A stretch of 64,000 nt of DNA from Fimbriimonadia bacterium (GTDB lineage Bacteria; Armatimonadota; Fimbriimonadia; Fimbriimonadales; GBS-DC): NCBI GenBank assembly GCA_026129765.1, contig JAHCHP010000002.1, positions 1 to 64,000 on the forward strand, read 5' to 3'. Below the pieces are notes generated by a model, which was not told the origin of the DNA, did no database searches, and worked only from the letters and a program-made list of their open reading frames with translations. The translations under genes were made by a program, and so were the position numbers. Positions 17,449 through 25,281 of the stretch are shown here, piece after piece. Position 1 is the first letter of the stretch, and the number at the start of each line of letters is the position of its first letter.

Positions 17449-18248
17449 ATCCCCACCCCGCTGTAAATGCGCAGACCGCGTTTCCAGAGCGCATAGGCTA
17501 AGAGGCTGCCCAACCCCAGCCAGAACACCTGCATCAAAATCGACCGCAACATCAAATCGCCCGTCAACTGCCCCAGTCCGATTTCAACAGGTACCGCAAT
17601 AGAATAGCGGAAAGGCAGAAAATCGGCAATGATCTGCGCCCAGCCCGGCATCAGGCTCAGAGGCGCGACCCAGCCCGAAAACAACAACATCGGAAAATAG
17701 TACAACCCGAACACGCTCTGTACCTCCTGCACCCAAAATGCGATGTTAGAGAGCGCAAGCCCAATCGCGAACGAAACCAAATGCCCCAGCAGTACGCTAA
17801 GCCAGAACCAGCCACTCAAATGCAGGTCTCCGAGGTTGAAATGCGCTCGGTAGTACCACGCGCAAAGCCCCAGTACCGGAATGAGCAGCCCTGTCCTCAT
17901 GAGCCGCCATGCGAGGTTCCGCGCGCAAAACAGGCTCACGACCGATACCGGACGCAGCAACCACTGCGATAACATTCCCTCTTTGATATCCTGCGCGATG
18001 TCCCACATCAAATGGCTGGTCACAAAACTGGAAACCATCGCCATCAGCAGGTAATACATCACGATCTGACTGGGAAGGAATCCGCCCAACGCTTCCCGAC
18101 CATTGTAGGCAGACAGCCAAACCAGCGGCATCAGCAAAACCTGAACCGTATCGGTCAATAGCCAGATAAACGCGCTGGCGCGATAGGCGATGCTCTCTTC
18201 GAAGCAGATCGCAATGAGCGCGCGCAGTTTGCGGAGTTCGGAAATCAT
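17445..18248 (-). CDS. ABC-2 type permease (DUF990/PF06182-like), first of a pair
   Basis: About 267 residues with six predicted helices, homologous in layout to the gene downstream. Typical features are FEESIAYRASAFIWLLTDTVQVLL, EGMLSQWLLRPVSVVSLFC and the FPMLLFSGWVAPLSLMPGWAQ segment of the ABC-2 family. The best start is ATG 18248 (not TTG 18254): a GGTACAAT -10 element ends 7 nt before it, which predicts a leaderless mRNA. It is the first gene of a two-gene operon lacking its ATPase. Confidence 0.83.
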   Translation of the reverse strand: MISELRKLRALIAICFEESIAYRASAFIWLLTDTVQVLLMPLVWLSAYNGREALGGFLPSQIVMYYLLMAMVSSFVTSHLMWDIAQDIKEGMLSQWLLRPVSVVSLFCARNLAWRLMRTGLLIPVLGLCAWYYRAHFNLGDLHLSGWFWLSVLLGHLVSFAIGLALSNIAFWVQEVQSVFGLYYFPMLLFSGWVAPLSLMPGWAQIIADFLPFRYSIAVPVEIGLGQLTGDLMLRSILMQVFWLGLGSLLAYALWKRGLRIYSGVGM

Positions 18249-18255
18249 GGTCAAG

Positions 18256-18261
18256 ATTGTA
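18256..18261 (-). promoter_or_regulatory. -10 element (GGTACAAT) giving a leaderless ABC permease mRNA
   Basis: On the minus strand TACAAT preceded by GG is separated from the ATG at 18248 by 7 nt, so the start codon would be at or next to the transcription start. No Shine-Dalgarno is possible in that space. Confidence 0.5.
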
Positions 18262-18315
18262 CCCAGACCTCTATTTAGAACAGTTGACCACGCTTGCTAA
18301 AGCGCATGGGGTTGC

Positions 18316-18341
18316 ATTATGACGCGATTATGCGTCATAAT
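18316..18341. promoter_or_regulatory. Palindrome upstream of the amidase gene
   Basis: A perfect 10-bp inverted repeat (18316-18325 with 18332-18341) around a 6-nt centre, with half-site ATTATGACGC. It lies in the intergenic region between the divergent ABC permease and amidase genes, 28 nt before the amidase start. Its position suits an operator; the protein that binds it is unknown. Confidence 0.5.
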
Positions 18342-18369
18342 TATCACTATGGAAGCAGGGAGGCGAATC

Positions 18370-20013
18370 ATGCGTTTCTGTCGTTTAATTGGGATTTTGG
18401 GGATTTTGCTGTGCAGTTTGGTTCAAGGCGTGTGGTCATCAGAGAACAGCGTCAAGGTGTTAGTAGGCACTCAGTGCCTCAACCTGTCGCCCGCGCCCGT
18501 CTGGGAACAGAACGAATGTTGGATACCCCTTGCGCATACCATCCACCTCGGCTTGGAGTTAGAGCTGGTGGAGGACGCGCAGTTCGCCCAGTTAAACCAT
18601 TCGCCCGATAAAAAAGTGCCGGTGCAGATTCTCAGCCTCACAGACGCGGGAGGCAAATCGGTCAAAATGCCTTGCGTGCCATTGCGCGAATTAGCGCGGG
18701 TAGCGGGCGGCGCGACCCGGTGGGAAGAATCGGAAAGAACCCTGCAAGTGCGCGCTATCCTGCAAGCCATCGCATGGAATCAGGACGCGCTCGCGCTCAA
18801 CACCACCCTGCCAGCCGCCGCGATGGTCACAACCCTCAGAGAGCCGAATCGAATCGTGATCGACTTGATTGGCTGCCAACTGCCCAGCCAACCGTTGACA
18901 ACCGCCGGCAGCCATCCCGATGTGCAGGGGGTTCGAACCGCGCAATATGACCCCAACACCGTGCGGGTGGTACTCGACCTCAAGAAACCCATTATTCCCG
19001 CCACGGGCTTAAAACAGGCGCAAATGCGCCACCAGATTATACTAAGCGAACAGACCGCGCAGACACCGGAAGAACTACCGCTGACAACGCCCAACATCAA
19101 GCCGCCGAAGCCAGAAACCTTCAAGCCGCCGGTGATTGAGAAAAAGACAGACTCCACCATCGCGCGTTTTCAAGTCCCGCCGACTGTGAAACCCAAAGTT
19201 TCGTTCGCAGAAGAGCCGATCCGCGTTGAGATGGTACTGCCCGGAACCTTGCACGAAAGTTTAGAGCAGGAAGCAGAGTCGCCCAATGACCATATCCAGA
19301 GGCTGCGCGCAATACCCCTGGAAGGCGGGTTGGTGCGAGTCGTCTTGGAGTTGGGTCGCGCCTTGGGCGTCAAAGTATTGAACCGCCAAAATGAACTCGC
19401 GATCGTCGTCAACAAACCGCGCAACTCAGGAGGCACACTCAGCCAGAAAGTCATCACGATTGACCCGGGACACGGCGGCAAACAACCCGGAGCGCGCGCC
19501 GTTCACAAAGGGAAAACGGTCTACGAGAAAGATATCGTCATGTCGGTCAGCAACAAGGTGTTGGAATACCTGAACGATAAAGGCTCCAATGTGATCATGA
19601 CTCGAGCCGAAGATAAACAGGTCGGCTTATATGACCGCACCGACATGGCGAACGATGCCAACGCGCATTTCTTCGTCAGCCTGCACTGTGACTCGAACGC
19701 CCGCCCCAATTCGGCTTCGGGAACCACCATCTATTACCATGGCGATGATGCCGACAGCCGCGCGCTTGCGCAAGCCATCTTAAGCGAAATCGTAAAAGTC
19801 AGTGGGCTGCCCTCCAAAGGCGTCCGTTCCGACAAAGTGCTGTATGACACTGGGCTGGCGGTGCTGAGAACCAGCCGCATGCCTGCCGTCTTAATCGAAA
19901 TGGGCTATCTGAACCATGACGGGGACCGCGCGAAACTGCTGGACCCGCAATTCCAAGACCGGATCGCCGCCGCCATCGCGCGTGGAATCCAAAAATATGT
20001 GGAAGGCAATTAG
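18370..20013 (+). CDS. N-acetylmuramoyl-L-alanine amidase (AMIN + Amidase_3)
   Basis: About 547 residues from ATG 18370, which has GGGAGG at 7 nt; in-frame starts further upstream run into the palindrome. A signal peptide (LIGILGILLCSLVQGVWS) targets the periplasm. An AMIN-like region lies at about residues 140-225 (NRIVIDLIGC ... VRVVLDLKKP) and a second weaker one at about 310-355 after a Pro/Lys-rich linker. The Amidase_3 catalytic domain fills the last 190 residues. Its zinc and catalytic residues are seen in ITIDPGHGGKQPGA, YEKDIVM, FVSLHCDSNA and AVLIEMGYLNH. The enzyme cleaves the stem peptide from peptidoglycan glycan strands, typically during cell separation. The next gene starts 3 nt downstream. 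Confidence 0.93.
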   Translation: MRFCRLIGILGILLCSLVQGVWSSENSVKVLVGTQCLNLSPAPVWEQNECWIPLAHTIHLGLELELVEDAQFAQLNHSPDKKVPVQILSLTDAGGKSVKMPCVPLRELARVAGGATRWEESERTLQVRAILQAIAWNQDALALNTTLPAAAMVTTLREPNRIVIDLIGCQLPSQPLTTAGSHPDVQGVRTAQYDPNTVRVVLDLKKPIIPATGLKQAQMRHQIILSEQTAQTPEELPLTTPNIKPPKPETFKPPVIEKKTDSTIARFQVPPTVKPKVSFAEEPIRVEMVLPGTLHESLEQEAESPNDHIQRLRAIPLEGGLVRVVLELGRALGVKVLNRQNELAIVVNKPRNSGGTLSQKVITIDPGHGGKQPGARAVHKGKTVYEKDIVMSVSNKVLEYLNDKGSNVIMTRAEDKQVGLYDRTDMANDANAHFFVSLHCDSNARPNSASGTTIYYHGDDADSRALAQAILSEIVKVSGLPSKGVRSDKVLYDTGLAVLRTSRMPAVLIEMGYLNHDGDRAKLLDPQFQDRIAAAIARGIQKYVEGN

Positions 20014-20016
20014 TTC

Positions 20017-21021
20017 ATGAAAGCCTCTGTGCCAAAAAATGTGCTGGTCATCGGCACCAATCGGAGCCAAGAATCGAAAGAGATCGCGCGCGCCTATGGG
20101 GAGGCGTACAAACTGCCGCCGGCGCAGCTGTTTATGCTGGACTGCCTGCCAGGAGAAGAAATCCCGCTCAGCGAGTTCCGAACCACGATCCAGCAGCCCG
20201 TCATGAAGCATCTGAACACCACGAAGCAGAAAGAGACGATAGACTTTCTCGTGCTGACCAAAGGGGTGCCGATCCGAATCACGCCGGGCGGCTTTTCAGT
20301 CGATTCCGCGCTCATGAGTACCCCGCTCAGGCTGCCTTTTTCCCGCAACCCGGAAAAGTTGCAGCCAAACCCATACTATGGCAATAATAAGCCCTTTTCG
20401 CGAAAAAAGTTCGGGTTCTACCTCGCGACCCGCTTGGACGGCTATTTGGTTTCCCATATCAAACAACTGATAGATAACGCGCAAAAGGCGAAACGCGCCA
20501 AGGGATTGTTTCTTTTGGATGTGGACCCACGACGCGACAAACCGGGCTATCAAGAGATCAACAATAGTATGCGCAGCGCGGCGCAGGTTCTGAAGCAGCG
20601 TGGTTTTGAGGTTTTGCTGGATCAAAAGAACGATTTTGTGGGGGGCGAGCGCAACCTGATGGGCTACTACTCATGGGGCAGCAACGATGCGGGCTTCTCC
20701 GCCTATGCCTATCGCAGCCTGCAATTCCGCCCCGGCGCGATTGCCGAAACCGCCGTTTCCACCAGCGCGCGCACCTTCAACCGGGCTTCGGGCGGGCAGT
20801 CGCTCATCGCCGATCTCATAGAAACGGGGGTCACGGGCGTCAAAGGTTATGTCTCGGAACCCTTTGCCAGCGCGCTTTGCCGCGCCCACCTGCTCTTTGA
20901 CCATTACACGGCAGGACGCAACTTGGCAGAAAGTTTCTGGTCGGCAACCCCCTTCATTCAATGGAAAGACCTCGTGATAGGCGATCCCCTTTGCGCGCCC
21001 TTCGCCGCTTCCGAGAAGTGA
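20017..21021 (+). CDS. TIGR03790-like protein of unknown function
   Basis: 334 residues without an obvious signal peptide in this reading. The start NVLVIGTNRSQESKEIARAY and the central DFLVLTKGVPIRI, YLVSHIKQLIDNAQKA, GLFLLDVDPRRDKPGYQEINN and GYYSWGSNDAGF segments match the TIGR03790 family, which occurs in Planctomycetes, Acidobacteria and similar groups and has no known activity. It follows the amidase by 3 nt and is probably co-transcribed with it. Family members usually carry a signal peptide, so the lack of one here is odd. The 199 nt after it hold only a small hairpin at 21142-21160 (ATTCCCA/TGGGAAT). Confidence 0.7.
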   Translation: MKASVPKNVLVIGTNRSQESKEIARAYGEAYKLPPAQLFMLDCLPGEEIPLSEFRTTIQQPVMKHLNTTKQKETIDFLVLTKGVPIRITPGGFSVDSALMSTPLRLPFSRNPEKLQPNPYYGNNKPFSRKKFGFYLATRLDGYLVSHIKQLIDNAQKAKRAKGLFLLDVDPRRDKPGYQEINNSMRSAAQVLKQRGFEVLLDQKNDFVGGERNLMGYYSWGSNDAGFSAYAYRSLQFRPGAIAETAVSTSARTFNRASGGQSLIADLIETGVTGVKGYVSEPFASALCRAHLLFDHYTAGRNLAESFWSATPFIQWKDLVIGDPLCAPFAASEK

Positions 21022-21220
21022 GGCTTTCTGAACGCAAGACAAAAAAAGAACGCCTCTGCCCTCTTTTCTGAAAAGCGAGTTGCCGATAATGGATTTTGTT
21101 TGAGAGAGAATCTGCCTCACTGGGGCTTCGATAGTTCAAAAATTCCCATTTTTTGGGAATAAATCTAACGTGTGTCTGCCCGCAATATAAGGATGGCGTC
21201 ATGGAGGAAGCAATCAAACG

Positions 21221-22297
21221 ATGGCTATAAGAGTACCGGAAAACCCGATTATCACGCCGGAAATGGTCACCCCGTCCGCGCCGAACATGGAAGTGATTGG
21301 CGCGTTTAATCCCGGCGCGACCTACTACAACGGAGAAGTGATCCTGCTTTTGCGCGTGGCGGAACGCCCCCTCATGGAAGACCCCAACAAAGTAGGGGTG
21401 CCGATGCTGGATGTGGAAAGCGACAGCCGCCGCCTGAAAATCTTGGAATTCCCCGTTCAATCGCCCCATATCGACCTGACCGACCCGCGCGCCGTCACTT
21501 TTGAAGGAAGAACTTACCTAAGCTCCATTTCTTACCTAAGAATCGCGCGCAGCAAAGACGGCGCGAATTTCCAGGTCGACCCGGAGCCTGCGCTGTTTCC
21601 TGCTACCCCCTACGAAGAGTATGGAATCGAGGATTGCCGGATTACGGTCATTGAGGGCGTCTTCTACATCTCCTATACGGCAGTGTCCCGGTATGGTATC
21701 TGTGTGGGGCTTGCTTCCACCCACGATTTCAAGACCTATAAACGGCACGGGTTGATCCTGCACCATGAGAACAAAAACGCGGTCTTATTCCCCCGGCGCA
21801 TCAATGGACGCTATACCCTCATGCACCGGACCGGAGCGTCCGCGCTGAACGGACCGAACATGTGGCTCGCCTATTCTCCCGACCTGCTCCATTGGGGCGA
21901 TCATCAGTTCTTTATGGAGCCGCGCACGCACGCTTGGGATGCTCGGCGAATTGGCGCAGGCGCGCCGCCCATCGAAACCCCTGAAGGCTGGCTGATGGTC
22001 TACCATGGGGTCAACCCCAAAGATGGCTACTGCGCAGGGGTCGCGCTGTTGGATATCGAAAACCCGCATCATGTGATCAGCCGCTCCGAAAACGCGCTGC
22101 TGATGCCCGAAGAGGATTACGAAGTCAGCGGCTTCTTTGAGCGCGTCATCTTTCCCACTGGACTGGTTCCTATCGATACTAATGGTTCGTTGATGCTCTA
22201 TTACGGCGTTGCCGATCGTTCAGTTGCGGTGGCGAAAACCTCCATTCGCGAACTCATCGCCTGCGCGCGAGATGAAGTCATGCTGCTGGTTGTGTAA
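21221..22297 (+). CDS. GH130-family glycosidase/phosphorylase
   Basis: 358 residues with the five-bladed propeller pattern of GH130 (formerly DUF377): NPGATYYNGEVILLLRVAE, DPRAVTFEGRTYLSSIS, YGIEDCRITVIEGVFYISYT with the catalytic Asp, NAVLFPRRINGRYTLMHR, and a C-terminal EGWLMVYHGV. Family members are mostly beta-1,2- or beta-1,4-mannoside phosphorylases or hydrolases; which one cannot be told here. No signal peptide is present, so it acts in the cytoplasm on imported oligosaccharides. GGAGG lies 13 nt before the ATG, and a 9-codon upstream ORF (ATG 21203) overlaps this start. Confidence 0.88.
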   Translation: MAIRVPENPIITPEMVTPSAPNMEVIGAFNPGATYYNGEVILLLRVAERPLMEDPNKVGVPMLDVESDSRRLKILEFPVQSPHIDLTDPRAVTFEGRTYLSSISYLRIARSKDGANFQVDPEPALFPATPYEEYGIEDCRITVIEGVFYISYTAVSRYGICVGLASTHDFKTYKRHGLILHHENKNAVLFPRRINGRYTLMHRTGASALNGPNMWLAYSPDLLHWGDHQFFMEPRTHAWDARRIGAGAPPIETPEGWLMVYHGVNPKDGYCAGVALLDIENPHHVISRSENALLMPEEDYEVSGFFERVIFPTGLVPIDTNGSLMLYYGVADRSVAVAKTSIRELIACARDEVMLLVV

Positions 22298-22387
22298 TGT
22301 GGCTGGTAAGGGCAGAACTATGTGTCTGCCCGATACGAAAAAACAAACCTCACTCAACCTCTCCGATAGACGACAACCAGCCCCATC

Positions 22388-22719
22388 GTGTCTTGCCGAG
22401 CGAAGCCGAGACATCTGCCCATCGTGTCTTGCCGAGCGCAACCGAGACATCTGTCCACCGATGTCATGCCGAGCAAAGCCGAGGCATCTGCTTCTGAACA
22501 GCAGACCCATTCGCTGCGCTCAGGGTGACAACACCCATGTCATGCCGAGCGACGCCGAAGCATCTGCCCACCGTGTCATGCCGAGCGTAGCCGAGGCAAC
22601 CGCTTTTCAAATAGCAGACCCATTCGCTCCGCTCAGGGTGACAATACCAACGTCATGCCGAGCGAAGCCGAGGCAACTGCTTCTGAAAAGCAGACCCGTT
22701 CGCTCCGCTCAGGGTGACA
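22388..22719. repeat. REP-like repeat array A
   Basis: This non-coding stretch holds about six copies of a unit of the form GTCATGCCGAGCGAAGCCGAGG and three copies of a second unit, TTCGCTCCGCTCAGGGTGAC. The second is essentially the first in reverse orientation. Pairs at 22463-22529, 22574-22642 and 22652-22719 face each other around a CTGCTT..AAGCAG-type core and fold into long imperfect hairpins. The 685 nt from 22298 to 22982 contain this array and then the leader of the first PEP-CTERM gene; there is no protein-coding gene. Confidence 0.85.
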
Positions 22720-22834
22720 GCATAGAATGATTCGGCGCGAATGTGACTCGCGAGGGCAATCCCTTCATACGCATTTCCCCGTTTAACCCCAAAAACCCGT
22801 ATTTTTACAGGGGACATGAACCCCTAAAACAGAT

Positions 22835-22974
22835 TATAATATGCTCGTAAGTTTATGATTGAGGATCATACTTGAAAGATATTAGCCCTTCTGAACGCTG
22901 TTCCTACTGAGGAATGAGCGTTTCAGTTCCATCGATCTTGTCCTATTCGTAAACTTTCAATCGTGTAAAGGAGG
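22835..22974 (+). promoter_or_regulatory. Promoter and structured 5-prime leader of the first PEP-CTERM gene
   Basis: TATAAT at 22835-22840 predicts a start near 22847. The leader then contains AAGTTTA (22849-22855) that can pair with TAAACTT (22950-22956) just ahead of the Shine-Dalgarno AAAGGAGG (22967-22974). Between them lies a strong hairpin formed by 22891-22899 and 22917-22926 with an inner TTCC/GGAA stem. The geometry looks like a regulatory or mRNA-stabilising leader. The ligand or signal is unknown. Confidence 0.55.
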
Positions 22975-22982
22975 ATTTTTTC

Positions 22983-23657
22983 ATGCGACATACTTTATTG
23001 TTAAGTTCGATTTTAGCGACGGCTCTGGTGGTGTCCGTCAATGCGCAGACCTGGGACGAAATGACCAATGGCGGCGGCGACGCCGGCGATTTAGCGGCTA
23101 CCGCCCAAATGACCATCGGTGTGGGTCCCCTGACCACCTTGACAGGCGATAACGCCGCCAGCGACGCTGACCTGTTTTTGATCAAAGTGGTTGATCCGGC
23201 TCTCTTCGCAGCCCTGGTGGACACAAACACCGCGTTCGACACTCAGATGTGGTTGTTCGATATGAACGGCAACGGCATTGCTCATAACGATGACCGTACA
23301 AGCCTGTTTTCAGGTCTGTTAGGTTCGGACGTCTTCACTACCGGCGTGAATACTGGACAAACCGTCGCCTCTCGGTTGATGGCAGGCGAGTGCTACATTC
23401 TCGGTATCACCCGCTATAATCGTGACCCGCGAGACGCAGCGAACGTGCGGATATTCGCAGACAGCCCCTTCTCCGGTATTCATAGCCCGGCACAGGGAGC
23501 AGGCGCGCTGAACAACTGGCTCAATACCCCAGCAGCAGGCGGTTTCTACCAAGTGACCATGCGCGGCGTGGAGTATTGCCAAGTTCCAGAACCTGCCAGC
23601 ATGATCGCTCTGGGCGCAGGTCTCGCTGGTGTTGCGCTGCGACGCCGCAAGAAATAA
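22983..23657 (+). CDS. PEP-CTERM protein, exported
   Basis: 224 residues with a signal peptide (LLLSSILATALVVSVNAQ) and a C-terminal PEP-CTERM sorting signal: VPEPASM, a short Gly/Ala/Leu helix and RRRKK. Between them is a domain rich in Asp and Asn (GDNAASDADLFLIKVVD, MWLFDMNGNGIAHNDD) that resembles DVUA0089-type secreted domains. Proteins of this class are normally processed by an exosortase (EpsH/XrtA-like) and delivered to the cell surface or matrix; no exosortase is in this window. The gene has its own promoter, a structured leader, a perfect GGAGG and a terminator. It is a paralogue of the next PEP-CTERM gene at both ends but not in the middle. Confidence 0.88.
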   Translation: MRHTLLLSSILATALVVSVNAQTWDEMTNGGGDAGDLAATAQMTIGVGPLTTLTGDNAASDADLFLIKVVDPALFAALVDTNTAFDTQMWLFDMNGNGIAHNDDRTSLFSGLLGSDVFTTGVNTGQTVASRLMAGECYILGITRYNRDPRDAANVRIFADSPFSGIHSPAQGAGALNNWLNTPAAGGFYQVTMRGVEYCQVPEPASMIALGAGLAGVALRRRKK

Positions 23658-23686
23658 GTCAGACCGCTGACGAATAGCAGCGTTCC

Positions 23687-23732
23687 AAACGCCTCCCAAA
23701 GAATACTCTCTGGGGGGCGTTTTTCTGTTTTT
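23687..23732 (+). terminator. Rho-independent terminator after the first PEP-CTERM gene
   Basis: AAACGCCTCCCA (23687-23698) pairs with TGGGGGGCGTTT (23711-23722), one G-T pair, followed by T-rich sequence. The same structure is repeated after the second PEP-CTERM gene. Confidence 0.88.
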
Positions 23733-23751
23733 GGGGTGATGTCCACCTCAC

Positions 23752-24085
23752 GTGTCCTTCCGAGCGTAGCCGAGGCATCTGCCCACCGATGTCATGCCGA
23801 GCGTAGCCGAGGCATCCGCACACCGATGTCATGCCGAGCAAAGCCGAGGCAACTGCCCACCGATGTCATGCCGAGCATAGCCGAGGCAACTGCTTCTGAA
23901 AAAGCAGACCCATTCGCTGCGCTCAGGGTGACAATACCGATGTCATGCCCAGCGAAGCCGAGGCAACTGCTTTTCAAACAGCAGACCCATTCGCTGCGCT
24001 CAGGGTGACAACACCCGTGTCATGCCGAGCGAAGCCGAGGCATCTGCTTCTGAAAAGCAGACCCATTCGCTCCGCTCAGGGTGAC
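23752..24085. repeat. REP-like repeat array B
   Basis: About six copies of the GTCATGCCGAGCGAAGCCGAGG unit and three of the inverse TTCGCTGCGCTCAGGGTGAC unit, with the same paired-hairpin arrangement as array A. It fills most of the 711 nt between the two PEP-CTERM genes. Short open frames through it read as repetitive peptides and are not genes. The rest of the gap (24086-24368) holds the upstream region of the second PEP-CTERM gene. Confidence 0.85.
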
Positions 24086-24368
24086 AACGACTCTGCCGTT
24101 TCCGTGTCCCCTTGCTGACAAGGAAACCTCACGGAGGGAATTACGAAACCGTGCATTCATTCGCCGACTCACCCCCAAGAAACCCGCAACTTATCGTGGG
24201 ACAATGGCGCAAAACGCGCTGTATAAGCACTCAGAAAAAAAATCTATTGGGAATTTGTCCGCTTTTTGCCTTCTGAGGAGTCATGTTATATTGAGGCTTG
24301 CTCTACAAGGGTGAAAACGGTATCAAGTCCTAAATCAATCTTGCAAAAACCAAAAGGAGGTTTTTCTC

Positions 24369-24950
24369 ATGCGACGTACACTATTTATGAGCGCGATTCT
24401 TGCAACTGCCTTGGCGGCATCCGTCAACGCGCAATCCTTCACTCACGACCCGGCGAACATTCCGATTCCGGATAGCAACCCTGCAGGCGTCAACATTCCC
24501 TTCGCCGTGGCTGGTTTAGCGGGCGGCGTAATCGAAGTCCATGTCCATTTCAGCCCTTCGCACACCTGGGTGGGCGACTTGATTATGCGACTGACTGACC
24601 CCAATGGCGTCACCGTTACTCTGATCGATCGCCCCAGATTCCCAGAACTCACCTTCGGCTCCAATAGCGACTTTCTGAATGCTCGTTTCCAATCGACGGG
24701 TACGGATCCTGAGACCCATGGTGGAAACTTTAACAGCACCGGACTGGGTACGATCTTCCGCGCGCATCTCGGCAGCATCGATGACTTCAATGCCGATGTG
24801 AACGGCAACTGGAACCTGTTCATCAGCGACAACGAAGGTGGCGATACCGGTTCGTTCGACAAGATCACTATCACGACTCCTGAGCCCGCCAGCATGTTGG
24901 CGCTCGGCGCAGGTCTCGCGGGTGTTGCGCTGCGACGCCGCAAGAAATAA
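24369..24950 (+). CDS. PEP-CTERM protein with proprotein-convertase P-domain
   Basis: 193 residues: a signal peptide (LFMSAILATALAASVNAQ), a single P/Homo B-type beta-sandwich (VHVHFSPSHTWVGDLIMRLT; DVNGNWNLFISDNEGGDTGS; FDKITI) and a PEP-CTERM tail (PEPASMLALGAGLAGVALRRRKK is essentially that of the preceding paralogue). P-domains usually accompany subtilisin-like proteases; here the domain stands alone, as in many surface proteins. AAAGGAGG precedes the ATG at 7-8 nt. The last 25 codons and the 3-prime flank are nearly identical to those of the gene at 22983, indicating a recent duplication or gene conversion of the sorting signal and terminator. Confidence 0.88.
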   Translation: MRRTLFMSAILATALAASVNAQSFTHDPANIPIPDSNPAGVNIPFAVAGLAGGVIEVHVHFSPSHTWVGDLIMRLTDPNGVTVTLIDRPRFPELTFGSNSDFLNARFQSTGTDPETHGGNFNSTGLGTIFRAHLGSIDDFNADVNGNWNLFISDNEGGDTGSFDKITITTPEPASMLALGAGLAGVALRRRKK

Positions 24951-24979
24951 GTCAGACCGCTGACGAATAGCAGCATTCC

Positions 24980-25023
24980 AAACGCCTCCCAGACGACACA
25001 CGCTGGGGGGCGTTTGTCTGTTT
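24980..25023 (+). terminator. Rho-independent terminator after the second PEP-CTERM gene
   Basis: AAACGCCTCCCA (24980-24991) pairs with TGGGGGGCGTTT (25004-25015), followed by GTCTGTTTT. The stem is identical to that of the first PEP-CTERM gene; only the loop differs. Confidence 0.88.
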
Positions 25024-25036
25024 TCAGAGCCTCCTG

Positions 25037-25243
25037 CGTGTCAAGCCATGCGCATCTGCCCACCGTGTCATGCCCAGCGGGACCGAGGCATCTGCCCACC
25101 GTGTCATGCCGAGCGCAGCCGAGGCATCTGCCCACCGTGTCATGCCGAGAGAAACCGAGGCATCCGCTTTTCAAACAGCACACCCGTTCGCTGCGCTCAG
25201 GGTGACAACGGCTCTGCCATGCCGAGCAAAGCAAAGTCATCTG
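25037..25243. repeat. REP-like repeat array C
   Basis: A shorter array of the same type: about four forward units, one inverse unit (near 25187-25206) and a degenerate last copy. It occupies the 331-nt gap between the second PEP-CTERM terminator and the membrane-protein gene. No other feature is visible there. Confidence 0.82.
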
Positions 25244-25281
25244 TTTTTGGAGTGTGAATACATCTTCACACGCTGTTTCCG

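Noticed and set aside
22388-25243. CRISPR array
   Set aside because: Units are not evenly spaced, lie in both orientations, and the stretches between them are themselves repeated; no cas genes are present.
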